From positions 496,001 through 560,000 of the forward strand of contig JAMQCK010000001.1 of assembly GCA_024196135.1 (NCBI GenBank): DNA of 64,000 nucleotides. The letters are read 5' to 3'. Made by a program: the position numbers and the translations under genes. This DNA is from Pleurotus ostreatus/Saccharomyces cerevisiae fusant (lineage: Eukaryota; Opisthokonta). This document shows positions 35,477 through 46,175 of the stretch, piece by piece. Each line of letters opens with the position of its first letter. Position 1 is the first letter of the stretch. The notes beneath the pieces are model-generated. The model was not told the origin of the DNA, did no database searches, and saw only the letters and a list, made by a program, of their open reading frames with translations.

Positions 35477-35907
35477 ATGGAATGAATTTTTTGTCTACTA
35501 TATTTGCTCTTGCTTTCGTGACCATTTGGGTGTACATGTATTGATGTTATCTGGCTTCGTTTGCATAGGCTGTCTTTGGTCTGCTGTATAACTATCACGC
35601 TCTGCTATGCTGTCAAGGATCGATAACCGCAGTGCAGAAGGTGGACCGACTACATGACTTCGTCACGTTGGAATACGATGGGTCCGATGAGAATCCTAGG
35701 CCATTCCATGGCTGACGAGCGACCAGTTTGCCTCTGCAGATGTGAGCCTGGCAAACTGCGACCGCGACAGACATCTGGCCAGGGAGCAAGCAGCATGCCT
35801 TGCACGTGAGCCGGTTGCTTGAGGGTGGAGGGCGACCGGCGTGGCAAGCGAAGGCGCATTCGCGTGATTCAAGATGGGACCTGAAGTTCGGTGTCGAATG
35901 TTGCCAT
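35477..35907. other. Convergent 3' region
   Basis: Between the BAH-PHD stop and the UPF3 stop. No gene seen. Confidence 0.5.
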
Positions 35908-37665
35908 TCACGGCGGTCCTCCTCTCCCCCTACCACCTCTTCCTCTCCCTCTTCCACCACGCCCACGCCCCCTCCCCGAGTCGCCACCAAACTTCGGCGC
36001 CTCGCTCACCCCCGCCAACGCCGACGCCGATATCAGACCCGGCACCTTTGGCGCATCCGCGGGCGGAGGACCCTCCTTCGGCGCCGCATCCGCCTTAGGC
36101 GCGGCAGCACCCTTCCCCTCCGGCGGCTCGCGCTTGCTGCGCGGGCCGCCTCCACCCATCGCGCCGCTCAGTGCGGCCTCGAAGCCGCGCGACATGCCTA
36201 GCGCGGGGCGTGATTTCCGTGCGGCAGCTCCCGCTCCAGCAGGCGCCGGCTTCGTCGTACCCGCAGGTAGCGGCGCGTTCGCATCAGAAGGCGATACCGT
36301 CGACGAGGAAGGTCCCGCGCTCGATTGAGGTGCCGCTGACGATGCACCCGCAGAGGGCGGCACGCTGGTATTCACCGACGTCGACGGCTTCGCCTTGTGC
36401 GCGCGGCGCGCGGCCTTCGCCTCTTGGGTAGCCGTAGCCGCAGCGGGGGCCTTGGGTGGCGGCGCTTTCTTCTTCTTCGCGTCTGATCCGGTGGGAGGTG
36501 GCGGCGGGGCACGACCTTTCTCTTTCTTGTCCTTCTTGATGATGCCAGTGACGTCGCGGTGACGAGTGGCGTTGTTCTCTTTCTCGAATTTGAGGTACTC
36601 GAGGAGGGGTGTGGTCTTCGGAGGGCTGGGCGGGCGTGTTGCAGCGACTGTGTGGCGTACGGGTTGCAAATGGAGGAAAAGGGTCGCATTAGTGAGGCGA
36701 TGAAGTGAATATATAAACTATGCGCACGAAGGGACTCCATCGTCACGGGCTCAGATGAAGTAGGAGCATTGAGAGATTCCAAGAACGAGATATAATCCTC
36801 ATCTGCAAAGAGTCAGCGTCTATGCCGCCATGTGGCACGCAGCGTACGCACCTTTCTCGATAGTCCCAGCCCGCACATCCACCTTCTTCTTCTCGCTCGG
36901 GACCTTCTGGTATGGCGCGAACTCAACAACAGCTTGGAATTCGTTGCCTGCGCAAGCATTAGGCATCTCGTATCCTCCTTCACGAATATATTAACACGCA
37001 CCTGCTTTATCGCGAAAGAGATGCCCATCGTACTCCTTCCCAAAGATTGCTACCTGCTCATCCGTCTTAAACACGATATACGCCCGCGATGGCACATTCT
37101 CTTTGTCTGGCCTGTGTCCCCCCGTTAGCGCCACGAAGTTCCTCACGTTCCTCAGGCCATCACCCCCACCCATCCCTGCCCATTCCACTTCTCCCAGCCT
37201 TACCCCACCGCATCCCTCTTCAAACAAACCAAACACTCACCTACTCCGCATCTTCCCCGGCCAATACGTCCGCCAGCTCACCGTCTCCTCGCTCACCCAC
37301 GCCTGCACGCTCTCCCAAAAGATCGCCTCGGGCAGGTTCGGCGGCAGCCGCCTAACCACAATCTTCAGCTTCTGCTTCTCCGCGGCCGCCTGCGCGGCCT
37401 TCGCGCGCTCCTTCTTGCGCTCGAGCTTCTCGCGGTCGCGGTCGGCTTTCTCTTGCGCGCGGTCGGCTTTCTCTTGCGTGCGATCGCGCTTGTCCTGGTC
37501 GCGGTCAACATCCTTGCGTTCGCGGTCGGCATCCTTGCGCTCGCGGTTGGTCTCGCGCTGCCCATCCCGATCGCGGTCCTTCTTGTCACGCGGGGGCCGG
37601 TTGCGCTTGTGCGGGCTGGTAGCGGGCGTTGGGGCGCTCGATGGATGGTCGGGTTTGTCTGACAT
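35908..37665 (-). CDS. UPF3: Nonsense-mediated decay factor Upf3 (Smg4/UPF3 domain), 484 aa
   Basis: Exons 37665-37241, 37111-37002, 36947-36852, 36802-36719 and 36647-35908. Residues 20-90 are an alternating Arg/Asp/Glu/Lys helix. The Smg4/UPF3 RNP-fold domain starts at LKIVVRRLPPNLPEAIFW, continues with the WRTYWPGKMR loop and SRAYIVFKTDEQVAIF, and ends EFQAVVEFAPYQKVP. A short TPLLEYLKFEKE helix follows. Upf3 links the exon-junction complex or ribosome to Upf2/Upf1 in mRNA surveillance. Unusually, the protein ends in an Arg-Gly box (GRGRGGRGRGRGG). In-frame codons extend 16 residues upstream to 37713, but without an ATG, so 37665 is the start. Confidence 0.9.
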
Positions 37666-37988
37666 GGTGACGTGTGCAAGCGAGACGCGGGTGATGCTGA
37701 TGCGAGATGTCAAAGGATAGAGGAGAGCTCAGAGCTGAGGGGAGGGTGTATACGTCGAGATTGTGGCCGTTGATGTCGATGACAAGGTCCAGTGCGGCGC
37801 GGGACCGCGATGATTCCGTTACGGCAAATGCCGAGCTTTGGCAAGTTCGAATTTGTGGACACTGCCTAATTGTTGCGACCCTTCAGACAGCGCATGATGC
37901 ATTCAACGCAAAACTGAGAGGCAAGTGAGACCCCTGATGACGCTACATATTCGTGTATGTAGCATCCGAACATTTCTTAGTCCATCGT

Positions 37989-38497
37989 CTACCAAGCGCC
38001 ATCCTGGAAGCAGACGTTGGCCTGATCGAAGGCGGAGTTGAGCTTGTCTATGTTGCCCCACTTGCCGGTCTTACAAGATTGTTAAAAAGATATCAGATGG
38101 AAAAACCACGAATTGCTCACGGAAGCTTCCTTCTGAATGCGGTCGCTGGTCTCCTTCTGGTCGGCCTCGTTCTGTGTCACAGTCAGCGTCGTTGCCTTAC
38201 CGTCGAATGGCTATCCGACGTACGGCGCACTCGTAGATCGAGCAGAACTGTGGAGCATGCATCAGCGTCTTTCCACACTTACATACCCCCTCCGAGCCGC
38301 CCGCGACTCACCTGGAAGTCGCCCGAAAGGCCCTTGCTGAACGTGAGGCGACCGCCGCGAACAGACATGACGAGCGGGCTGCCGTCCGCCTTCTTCATCG
38401 CGAGCACGTCCTGGTGGAACTTCTGCGCGTCGGGGACCTCGCCGTCGAGTGCGGCGCTGTTCTTGACGCCGGTGATGTGGATGCCGTAGACGACCAT
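37989..38497 (-). CDS. Small unknown protein, 113 aa
   Basis: Exons 38497-38312, 38247-38224, 38171-38121 and 38069-37989 are all phase 0 and close at TAG. It reads as a compact soluble protein: VVYGIHITGVKNSAALDGEV, then MSVRGGRLTFSKGLSGDFQF, CSIYECANEADQKETSD and a KWGNIDKLNSAFDQANVCFQ end. There is no signal peptide and three cysteines (in FCSIYEC and NVCFQ). One micro-exon is 24 nt. I recognise no family; it may be lineage-restricted. Confidence 0.7.
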
Positions 38498-38973
38498 TGT
38501 GAGTGATGAGTTGGTGGCTTGGAAAGTGCGTTGGATACTTGATGAGGCTGGTTTGCTGAGAGAAGGGCGTGCTGAGGGTTGACTTTTATACCTGTTGGAG
38601 AGTGCCGTTGGAACTAGACTGGTACGTAGCGAGTGTCGGGTCTCGACAACAGCCGGGATTGCGAGCCGAGCAGAATTAGGTATCTGCGTACAGAGGGTAG
38701 ACAGATGTCTGCTGTTAGCCCGCTGAGACGGTCGAGAAAGCGGTGAAGTCTGCAGGCAAAGGCCTTTGCTCGCTTCCGCGGACGGAGCAGCATCCTCGTG
38801 CCCTCAGCGGCCGCCGGCCTGTGAGACAAGCCTTCGGAGAGATATGCTACTATTGAGGCCATCCACATTTAAGTCCGGCGATACCAGGTCATTACGGCGG
38901 TTACACTTGCAGCTTTCGCCCTATGTGATCTCGATCAGGGGTATTGCAGAGCAACTTGGATTTATCTTGAGAG
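38498..38973. other. Promoter region of the small gene
   Basis: Upstream of 38497 (minus). No other gene seen. It runs to the left flank of the TIR element. Confidence 0.5.
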
Positions 38974-38979
38974 TTTGAG

Positions 38980-39987
38980 ACGGGTCTTGTGAAAATGCCG
39001 TATTAGGCCGGACCGTGCCGTACAAGCCGTACACCAACCGTACACCATTCATGTTCTGATGGTCCACACGCCTATAATGGCACCGGGAGACCATAGCCAT
39101 ACCTGTAGTAGCTCCAGAACTTACTGATGACGGTGTACAGTATCCTTCCGTCGTCTCCCAAGACCGTTGAATGATGGTCCGGGGGTTCCGTCCGGATGGG
39201 ACGGGGCGACTTGCAGGTCGCATCTGAGGCTGTGCACTCATTTCTGAGCATCTCCAGAGGTCTATGTAAGTTCCAGGTAATGAATAGGCATAATACATAG
39301 GTACTATAGCACTGTGGCCGGTCTGACGAATTACTGACTTCGGCGTGACAGTGCAAGTGCCGTGCGATATTGCACGGCACCGTGACATTGCTGTGACAGC
39401 GCCGTACAGCGCCGTACATGGAGCCGTACAGGGCCGTACGGCTCCGTCATGGTCCTCATCCTCACGATATTCAGCGCGACGAGTCAGAAGGGGCTTCGTG
39501 ATACGTGAGATGCTACATCTCCGCAGCATGACTCGAGGAGACCACTTTAGCTGAATATCTCTCAAATGTTCTAAAAAGTTACCCAAAATGGAAGTTTGCC
39601 CCTGTATTTTGTCCCATCTTTTGTTTCAATCGTTATAAGTCACGAAGGAATGGTCCAATAGCCCTTGGGTCTCTTATAGTGTAATAGGCACTACTCTATC
39701 TACAACTTCTACCAGAAGAACCAATCCTCGATTTTCCAAGCCCGAACTCCCTTGGCTTCGGCCCTGGCATTTCCTACAGCCCGGTGGACACACTTATCGC
39801 GCCCGAGACAGGCGTGCACATCATCAGCATGCGATACAGCAACAGAGACAAGCTGGGGAGCTCTGACTGCTAAGGAGATGCCATGAGCAGTTCACTTGTG
39901 AGGTGCACGCCAATGTACGGCTCGCACGGTCCGTACGGTACGGGTACGGCACTGTACGGCCCAATCCGGCAATTTACCTAGGCCCGT
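38980..39987. mobile_element. 1008-bp non-autonomous TIR element
   Basis: The first 44 bp (38980-39023) and the reverse complement of the last 44 bp (39944-39987) align without gaps with 9 mismatches; both begin ACGGG and end GTGCCGTAC. TTGAG directly flanks both ends (38975-38979 and 39988-39992), consistent with a target duplication; counting overlap, TTTGAGACG occurs at both borders (38974-38982 and 39987-39995). The inside is rich in CCGTAC words and has a hairpin-like GCCGTGC/GCACGGC pair near 39360. No transposase is encoded, so it would depend on a partner elsewhere. The superfamily is not assigned. Confidence 0.75.
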
Positions 39988-40261
39988 TTGAGACGAGGTT
40001 GGCATGGGACATCTCGCACCTATGTAGATTTGGCACTGAGATCAATGCGAAATTGAACATGGGCGTCGGGACCGAAGCAGAACAATGAACGGAAATGCGG
40101 GCCGAAAGTACATACGCGTGACGTCAGAGGTTTGTCGCGTTCAGCGATTTCCCCGCACTCGTCACTGGCCTCGACATACAACAACCTGCCCTGCTGCTGC
40201 TGAACACGCTTACGCCTCTGCCTCGCTTCGAACAACCCGTTATCTACGGCTAGCGTACAGC

Positions 40262-42008
40262 ATGAGCCGAACCTCCGTCCTGCGTAGCGCAGCGGCCGTC
40301 GCTCGGATCGGACGCCTTCCAAGACTTCCACCCCATGCACGCTACCAGGTCATCCCTTCAAGGCCTTACTCCGCTTCCCCTGCCTCCTCAACCTCTCCTT
40401 CCGGCAACGTACCTCCGACATCGCCGCCCGAGCCTTCCTTCCCTCTTTCCCCGATCCCCGAAAACCCGCTTGGGGATGGCCGCTGCATACGCGAGGCTGC
40501 TGCTCTGATCATTGGGTAAGAGCATATCCTGCCTGCTCGGTCAAGTTATGCTCATGGCCATGCAGAGACGAGATCCTGAACGGCAAGACGCTGGACCGGA
40601 ACTCGAATTACCTGGCGAGATACTGCTTCGCAAATGGCGTGAACCTGTATGCGCGCTTTCTGCTGTCCATCCAACAATTCAGAGCTAACAAAAGGCCGGG
40701 CCTAGGAAGCGCATAGAAGTCATACCTGACGACGAGGGCGAAATGTAAAGGCGTCTCCCACTCGGCTCCATCCTGCGTTGCTCAACATGTCGCAGCATCG
40801 AGGCAAGCCGCCGGCTTGTCAGCAAATACGACTTTGTCGTCACAAGTGGTGGTATAGGTGCGCATATACTCGCCCTCTTCCTCTATGCTATCCACTTCGA
40901 GTAATATTGGACTCTCACGACTCATCTCAGGTCCTACACATGATGGTCAGTCTTCCTCTTCAGACCTCCGCCCGTAACCTATCTAAATCACCCTACCCTT
41001 CCCAGACATCACCTATGCCTCCCTCGCCAGAGCCTTCGGCCAAACTTCTCAGCACCATCCAGAAACCATGCGCCGCATGGACGCCATCAACGCTTTCCGG
41101 AAGACCAACCTGCACACGAGCCCCGAGCAGCGCGAGGCGTATTTGCGGATGGCGCTCTTCCCGAGCGAGGCGGAGGTTATCTTTGTGCGGCCGGAAATTT
41201 GGGTGGTGAGTTGGGATAGTCTGGTGTTGCAGGCCTTTGATGGGTCTATGCGACTAGATGCGTACTTACAAAACACTGCAGCCCGTCGTCCGCCTAGCTG
41301 GTCGCCTATACGTCCTTCCCGGCATCCCCGCACTCTTCCAAAAGATGCTGGATGCGTTGACGCCGTTCCTACCGCTGCCCGAGGCGACTGAGCGCTTGAA
41401 GAGGATGCAGATATTTACCGAGTGCGTGCTCCTCCTTCCTTATTCTCATCCCTCCTCCTCACTAACTCTCCTCCCTCTTCCTCCCTCCACCCTTCCCGAC
41501 ACACTTCTTTGAGACTAATCGCCACGTCGACGCTAATCCCCACACACTCCAGCCGCCGCGAATCATCCATCGCGCCCTACCTCACCGAACTCCAAGCCCG
41601 CCTCCGCCCGCGCGGCATCTCGGTCGGCTCGTACCCAGTCGTCGGCAAGGGCGTGTTCATCAGCTTGATCGGGCGGGATGGGGCGGGGGCTTCTGAGTCT
41701 GGTATGTCTTTTCCCCAGCCATAGTATCATTTGGACCTAACTCAGCTTCGCCAGCGGGATCTTCACTCAAATCCAGCACACCTCCGCCGGCGCCGTTGAC
41801 GGGGCTTGGGGCGGTGAGCCAGTCAGATGCGGCGACGGAAAGCCAGTCCGGCGAAGGGGCAGTAGGCGATGGAAAAGGCAAGGGAATGAGAACATCGACG
41901 ACGGACACCCTCTCCCTCGCGCAGATCGCCGAGGAGGTCGAGCAAGCTGTCGGTGGGCGGATCATCGGTGAAGAGGAGGTGGAAAGTGTGAAGCAGGTGA
42001 GCGAGTAG
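40262..42008 (+). CDS. MoCF-biosynthesis-fold (molybdopterin-binding-like) protein, 400 aa
   Basis: Nine exons: 40262-40515, 40566-40646, 40706-40744, 40796-40857, 40931-40945, 41006-41205, 41282-41421, 41553-41701 and 41746-42008. After a presequence-like start (VLRSAAAVARIGRLPRLPPH, RPYSAS) comes the MoCF fold: GDEILNGKTLDRNSNYLARY, RIEVIPDD, VVTSGGIGPTHDD and ITYASLARAFG. Proteins with this domain alone in fungi are often named molybdopterin-binding or FAD-synthase-like; the enzymatic role is not known to me. The C-terminal 90 residues are Ser/Gly-rich with a final amphipathic helix (LAQIAEEVEQAV). The presequence suggests mitochondria. A 15-nt exon codes the glycine-loop residues PTHD. 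Confidence 0.8.
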
Positions 42009-43054
42009 CTGCTCGTGGAGTGTGCTTCTTGGGATCGTGTATCTTATGGTCGGATGGGGTAATTCGAGAGGAAGGTGGTAATGTGAATGGAGGGTGTTCG
42101 TCTGATATCGGTGTGCAAGTGCCGTGCCTCTCGCGGTGCTAACGCGTCCCAGGACATCCTGAATGGCCATGACTGCCTGGCCGACCGGCCTGCTTGGCGG
42201 AGGGTGACGGCGTTCGAGAAGACGTCGAATGGGAGTGAGTGAGGTGGGTGAGGACTGAGAGGAGGTCGTTGCAGTCTAAGAAATCGTTGGAGGTGTAGAC
42301 TTCGGTGGAGGTCGTTGATGATTACGAGGAGAACGGTGTTGTGGCATCGTCTTTCTGCTTGCCGTGACTGCCATTTCCCTTGGCGCAGTACTGTACCTGT
42401 CATCTTGCTATATCTTTTGGGCCGCGCATTGATTGTGCGAATGATCTCAAGTGTAATTGTATCTGTAGCTCACTGCTCTTGTCATCGTGTATGTACGTGT
42501 AATGTAGCTGTGTCTGTCGCGTTGACATACTGTATTGACCAGCACATGGTCGAGCCTGTCAGGGATTAGTGATAGTGCTCAGAAAGTACCGGCTAAATTG
42601 CACCTATAGCGAACCGAGTGATGGCCATAAAGCTATAGGCGTCTATAGGTCCACCATTTCCAATTCCGCCTCGGCCCCGTCGCGCAGCACGACGCACCCA
42701 CAAAGTTGCAGTGAATTTGCACTTTGCAGTTGTCCGCCCGGATGATGTGGTCATCGCTGTGATGTCGTTCATCTCGCAGGCAACCTGACTTTTTCTCCGG
42801 TCGACCCGACTTCCTCCCCGCCAAGGCGCACGAGCTCCGGCCCCTCGCTCTGCGGTTGCTGGGCGACAGCGCGCCTGGATGCCGCCGCGCCGTCCGCGCG
42901 CCATTTCTGGCCTGGACGGACCATTTCTGGCCAGGCACCGGGACGCGAAGGCGCGCAAACCCTGTCACGAAGCGTCGCCTTCTGCTCATCGCGGCACGTC
43001 GGGCGGCGGGCCTATCACTGGTCGGCACGCGAGGACCGTCCACGCCCCCTGTCG
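42009..43054. other. Intergenic, no gene supported
   Basis: 3' UTR of the MoCF gene and upstream region of the Kre9-like gene. Short GC-rich frames only. Confidence 0.45.
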
Positions 43055-43063
43055 TATATAAAG
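43055..43063 (+). promoter_or_regulatory. TATA box of the Kre9-like gene
   Basis: TATATAAAG, 207 nt before the ATG at 43270, which leaves room for a leader of about 180 nt. Confidence 0.55.
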
Positions 43064-43148
43064 CCCGCGGCCCCTGGCGCTCGATTAGCTCTCTGCTTCC
43101 TCCTTTTCCCGCCCTCGCGCATCTCCTCAACGCGACTCTCGTGGTCCA

Positions 43149-43190
43149 CTCGTCCGACTTTCGAGTCCTCTCGTCCGACTTTCGAGTCCT
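43149..43190 (+). repeat. 21-bp tandem duplication in the 5' leader
   Basis: TCGTCCGACTTTCGAGTCCTC occurs twice in tandem in the presumed 5' UTR of the Kre9-like gene. It may be a fresh slippage event or a leader element. Confidence 0.6.
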
Positions 43191-43269
43191 CGCTCTCAAC
43201 GACCTTTGTAGTCGCACCGTCTCTCATTTCAGTCGCTCTTTACGCACAAACAAGAAAACCTCATAAACA

Positions 43270-44291
43270 ATGGTGTCCTCGACTTTTGTGTTCCTTTCTT
43301 TGGTCTCGGCCGCGTTGGCGAATGTTTATGTGAGTAGGCTTCATCATGGATCTGGGTTGGGAGGGAAGGGAGGAGGTGGTAGAGGTTGGGCGATGAGCTG
43401 GATGGCGGCCGGTCGAAGGGCTGGATGTCGGTCCGAAGATGGGGCGATGGGAGCGCGAAGACGGGATGTCGACTGTGAAGTACCGAACAGTGAACTGACA
43501 TCCTCCCCAGACGACCTCGCCGACCGCCTCGACGACGTTCACGGCGGGCCAGTCTGCCACGATCAGCTGGCAGGACGACGGCCAGTCGCCCTCCCTCGCG
43601 GACTTTGGCCCTGCCAAGGTGTCCATCTACGCGGGTAACGCCCAGCAGCAGGTACGATCAGCCTCTTGGTAGTTCATGGTTGCGCGAGTTCTGCGACCGC
43701 TTGCGCGGACCCTGCAACCGCACGCGCGCGCCATGAACAATTCATGTCGAGATGCTGACCCATTCTTAGACCCTGCTCCAGGAGATCTCCGCGAGCACGG
43801 ATGTGAGCAAGCTCGGCAGCATCGAGTTCACGCCCGACGCCACGATTGGGCCCGATAGCAACGAATAGTGCGTACTTCCCCTCCTTCCATTTTCTTGACC
43901 CCAAGCTGACCATACACACAGCTTCATCCGCTTCGAGTCCCTCGGCCTCAAGGACGCGACCTCCCCGCAGTACCCCGCGCTCGCCTTCTCCTCCAAGTTC
44001 ACCATGTCCGGCATGTCCGGCTCCTTCTCGGACGCCGTGCAGAAGCAGATCGACGGGCAGTCCACTGCGCCGATCGCCTCGCACACCGCGGGCTCGTCCG
44101 CGTCGACGAAGGCCGCGAGCGCGACGACCACCTCCAAGGCCGCGACGAGCTCGGCCGCGCACAGCGCATCGGGCACCGCGCAGAATGCCGCGGCGGCGAC
44201 GGAGTCGAACGCGGCGGTTGCGGGTGGCAAGGTCGGGAACGCGATGGTGGCGACAGTGTTTGGCCTCGTCGCGGCGGCGTTCTTCGCTTGA
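43270..44291 (+). CDS. GPI-anchored Ser/Thr-rich cell-wall protein, Kre9/Knh1-like, 222 aa
   Basis: Exons 43270-43329, 43511-43651, 43770-43867 and 43922-44291. A signal peptide (VSSTFVFLSLVSAALA) precedes a Kre9/Knh1 N-terminal Ig-like domain: FTAGQSATISWQDDGQSP, VSIYAGNAQQQTLLQEIS, then EYFIRFESLG. A Ser/Thr/Ala-rich stalk and a C-terminal hydrophobic tail (VATVFGLVAAAFFA) fit a GPI anchor, with the omega site near the preceding Gly-Gly/Asn residues. Such proteins sit in the fungal wall and are linked with beta-glucan assembly or surface structure. A TATA box and a strongly pyrimidine-rich leader suggest high expression. Confidence 0.85.
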
Positions 44292-44782
44292 GTCTGAACA
44301 GATTGTGTATGCCTGCTGCTGTTCATCGTACTACTCACACAGTTCCTACTTCTCACACGACCTATATAGGCCTATATAGGTGCTCACTATCTGATCTCTA
44401 CCGCCTCGGTTTGTATGATACGGTTACGGATGGCATGTATACCAGTGGGTGACAGGATGCGTAGAGTACCCGTATAGAGCCGGAATAATCCTTGATGACA
44501 CTTCCTTGATTCCTTGCTGCAGCAGAGGTCTGAAGTTGTCCAATTCATTCAGACGTTTCCTGGTGGGGAAGTACGAAGTCACCGGTGGGACGACGCGGGG
44601 TGTTCGGAGATGGAACAATAGCTATTTACCTGTGTTTACGTCGATCAATTTCATTGTGCTACCACGTGACCGCGCCTAAATGCGTTGTTCGCTCATTCCG
44701 TCCGGCCACGTTCCCATTGTCCCCTACCGCATCGTTGCTTCTGCATTGTGCGCTCGATCATGCGAAGCTGTAACGGCTCGCG

Positions 44783-44788
44783 TATAAA
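44783..44788 (+). promoter_or_regulatory. TATA box of the BTG/Tob-like gene
   Basis: TATAAA followed by a pyrimidine-rich leader. The ATG at 45090 is about 300 nt downstream, part of which is a leader intron. Confidence 0.5.
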
Positions 44789-44909
44789 GATGGAACAGGG
44801 ATTGGGAAGTTCTCCAGCACTCCAGCTAAGCCGCTCTTCGTCTCCTCTTCACGACCTTTACTTGACTTGACGTCTTTCATCTTTCATCTCTTTATTGCTT
44901 TCGCACCTG

Positions 44910-44960
44910 GTATGTGCGCGGTACTTCCTTCGCAAAGACGATTGCTGACCCTTTCCCCAG
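44910..44960 (+). other. Candidate 5' UTR intron of the BTG/Tob-like gene
   Basis: GTATGT donor, a CTGAC branch-like site and a CCCCAG acceptor, 51 nt, within the leader upstream of 45090. Inferred from splice signals only. Confidence 0.45.
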
Positions 44961-45089
44961 CTTCTTTGCTTGACGAAGATCACCTGTAGCCCTAGTAGCC
45001 TCTCGACGCCTTTCAACGTCCTCACGCCTTATACGCCTCGCCAAGACACCATATCGCCGGTCGATACTCCTACTCGCACACATTCCACA

Positions 45090-46175
45090 ATGTCTTTCAA
45101 CATGAACGTCTTTGCCGGCCTCCCCACCGCCCTCACCCACGCCCTCACGTTCCTGACGACCCCCCTGCTCATGGTGTACCCGGCCACGACGGTGCTCAAG
45201 CTTCAGCTCATCCTCCAGGGCAACATCCTCTCCCACTACATGCCCGCGTTCTCCCTCACGAAGCCCAGCAAGACCACGGTGTGCCCGTACGACATCCGCC
45301 TGCTCCTCGCGCCGAACCAGCTCCCGCCCACGCCCATCCTCGCCGCGTGCATCGCGATGGGCATCGACTGGCCGACGTGGGCGACGCTCCTCGGCGGCGA
45401 GGCGCTCGAGATCATCATCACCGAGGACTGCTTCGCCTTCCGCGCCGCGGGCAAGCTCACGATCGTCTGGCAGGCCAGCGTCGGGATCGCGAAGCGCCAC
45501 ACCGTCGCTGCGCGCAAGGCTGTGGGCGCGACTACTGCGAAGTCCAACGACATCCAGATGCCGACCGTCACCGCGATCTCCTCCGCGGCGGACGTGGACG
45601 CGATGGAGATGGACGTGGACACGATGGCGGTGAGCATCTCGCGCCCGTCGTCGCGCTCGTCGACCACCTCGTCGCACGCGTCGCTCTCGTCCTTCGCCTC
45701 CTCGGGCAACGAGAGTGCGACGAGCGCGGGCTCCGAGCGTGCGCCGTGCATGAGCGACGAGGACATGCCGTACTCGCCGCCCAAGGTTGCCGCGCGCCAC
45801 CGTTCGCCCTCCGTCGCCGCGATGGACGTCGAGGACCAGCCGTACCGCCCGGCCCCGCGCCGCGTCGTCGTCGACAAGACGCGCCAGCCGCAGGCGTACA
45901 AGTACCAGGGCGGCGAGACGACCGTGCTCACCGGCGGCGTCATGCTCGGGCGGCCCTCGAAGGCGCTGCCCAAGCTCGCGCCGTCGCCGAGCCCCTCGCC
46001 TCGTCCTGCTACCTCCGCTACTCGTGCTCCTGCGGTGCCGCAGACTACCCCTGCGCCCAAGCAGAGCAGCAAGCCTGTCTCTGACGGACCCTGGCGCCCC
46101 TCGTGGCGCTCTGGCGCGCGCAAGATGTCGCGCCTCATCGCCCCCGAGTCCGACAACTGGCGCTCGCGTGCTTAA
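45090..46175 (+). CDS. BTG/Tob-like anti-proliferative domain protein, 361 aa, intronless coding region
   Basis: One exon. Residues 12-126 fit the BTG/Tob (APRO) fold by eye: an N-terminal helical part ending LQLILQGNILSHYMP, then a box-A-like KPSKTTVCPYDIRLLL, PPTPILAACIAMGIDWPTW, LLGGEALEIIITEDCFAFR and LTIVW. The order matches animal BTG1 (HY..W..EKP, Y.CIRI, DP.I..AA..IG, LP.E...WIDP..VS.R). In animals these proteins recruit the CCR4-NOT deadenylase. The remaining 230 residues are disordered, with MD-rich acidic and basic Pro/Ser segments. The family call is inference from pattern; a structure search would settle it. Confidence 0.55.
   Translation: MSFNMNVFAGLPTALTHALTFLTTPLLMVYPATTVLKLQLILQGNILSHYMPAFSLTKPSKTTVCPYDIRLLLAPNQLPPTPILAACIAMGIDWPTWATLLGGEALEIIITEDCFAFRAAGKLTIVWQASVGIAKRHTVAARKAVGATTAKSNDIQMPTVTAISSAADVDAMEMDVDTMAVSISRPSSRSSTTSSHASLSSFASSGNESATSAGSERAPCMSDEDMPYSPPKVAARHRSPSVAAMDVEDQPYRPAPRRVVVDKTRQPQAYKYQGGETTVLTGGVMLGRPSKALPKLAPSPSPSPRPATSATRAPAVPQTTPAPKQSSKPVSDGPWRPSWRSGARKMSRLIAPESDNWRSRA

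Noticed and set aside
38921..39586. 221-codon minus-strand frame inside the TIR element
   Set aside because: It runs across the element border and has no transposase motif. It is a chance frame.
42600..43260. Minus-strand frames upstream of the Kre9-like gene
   Set aside because: They overlap the TATA box and leader of that gene and show Arg-rich chance composition.
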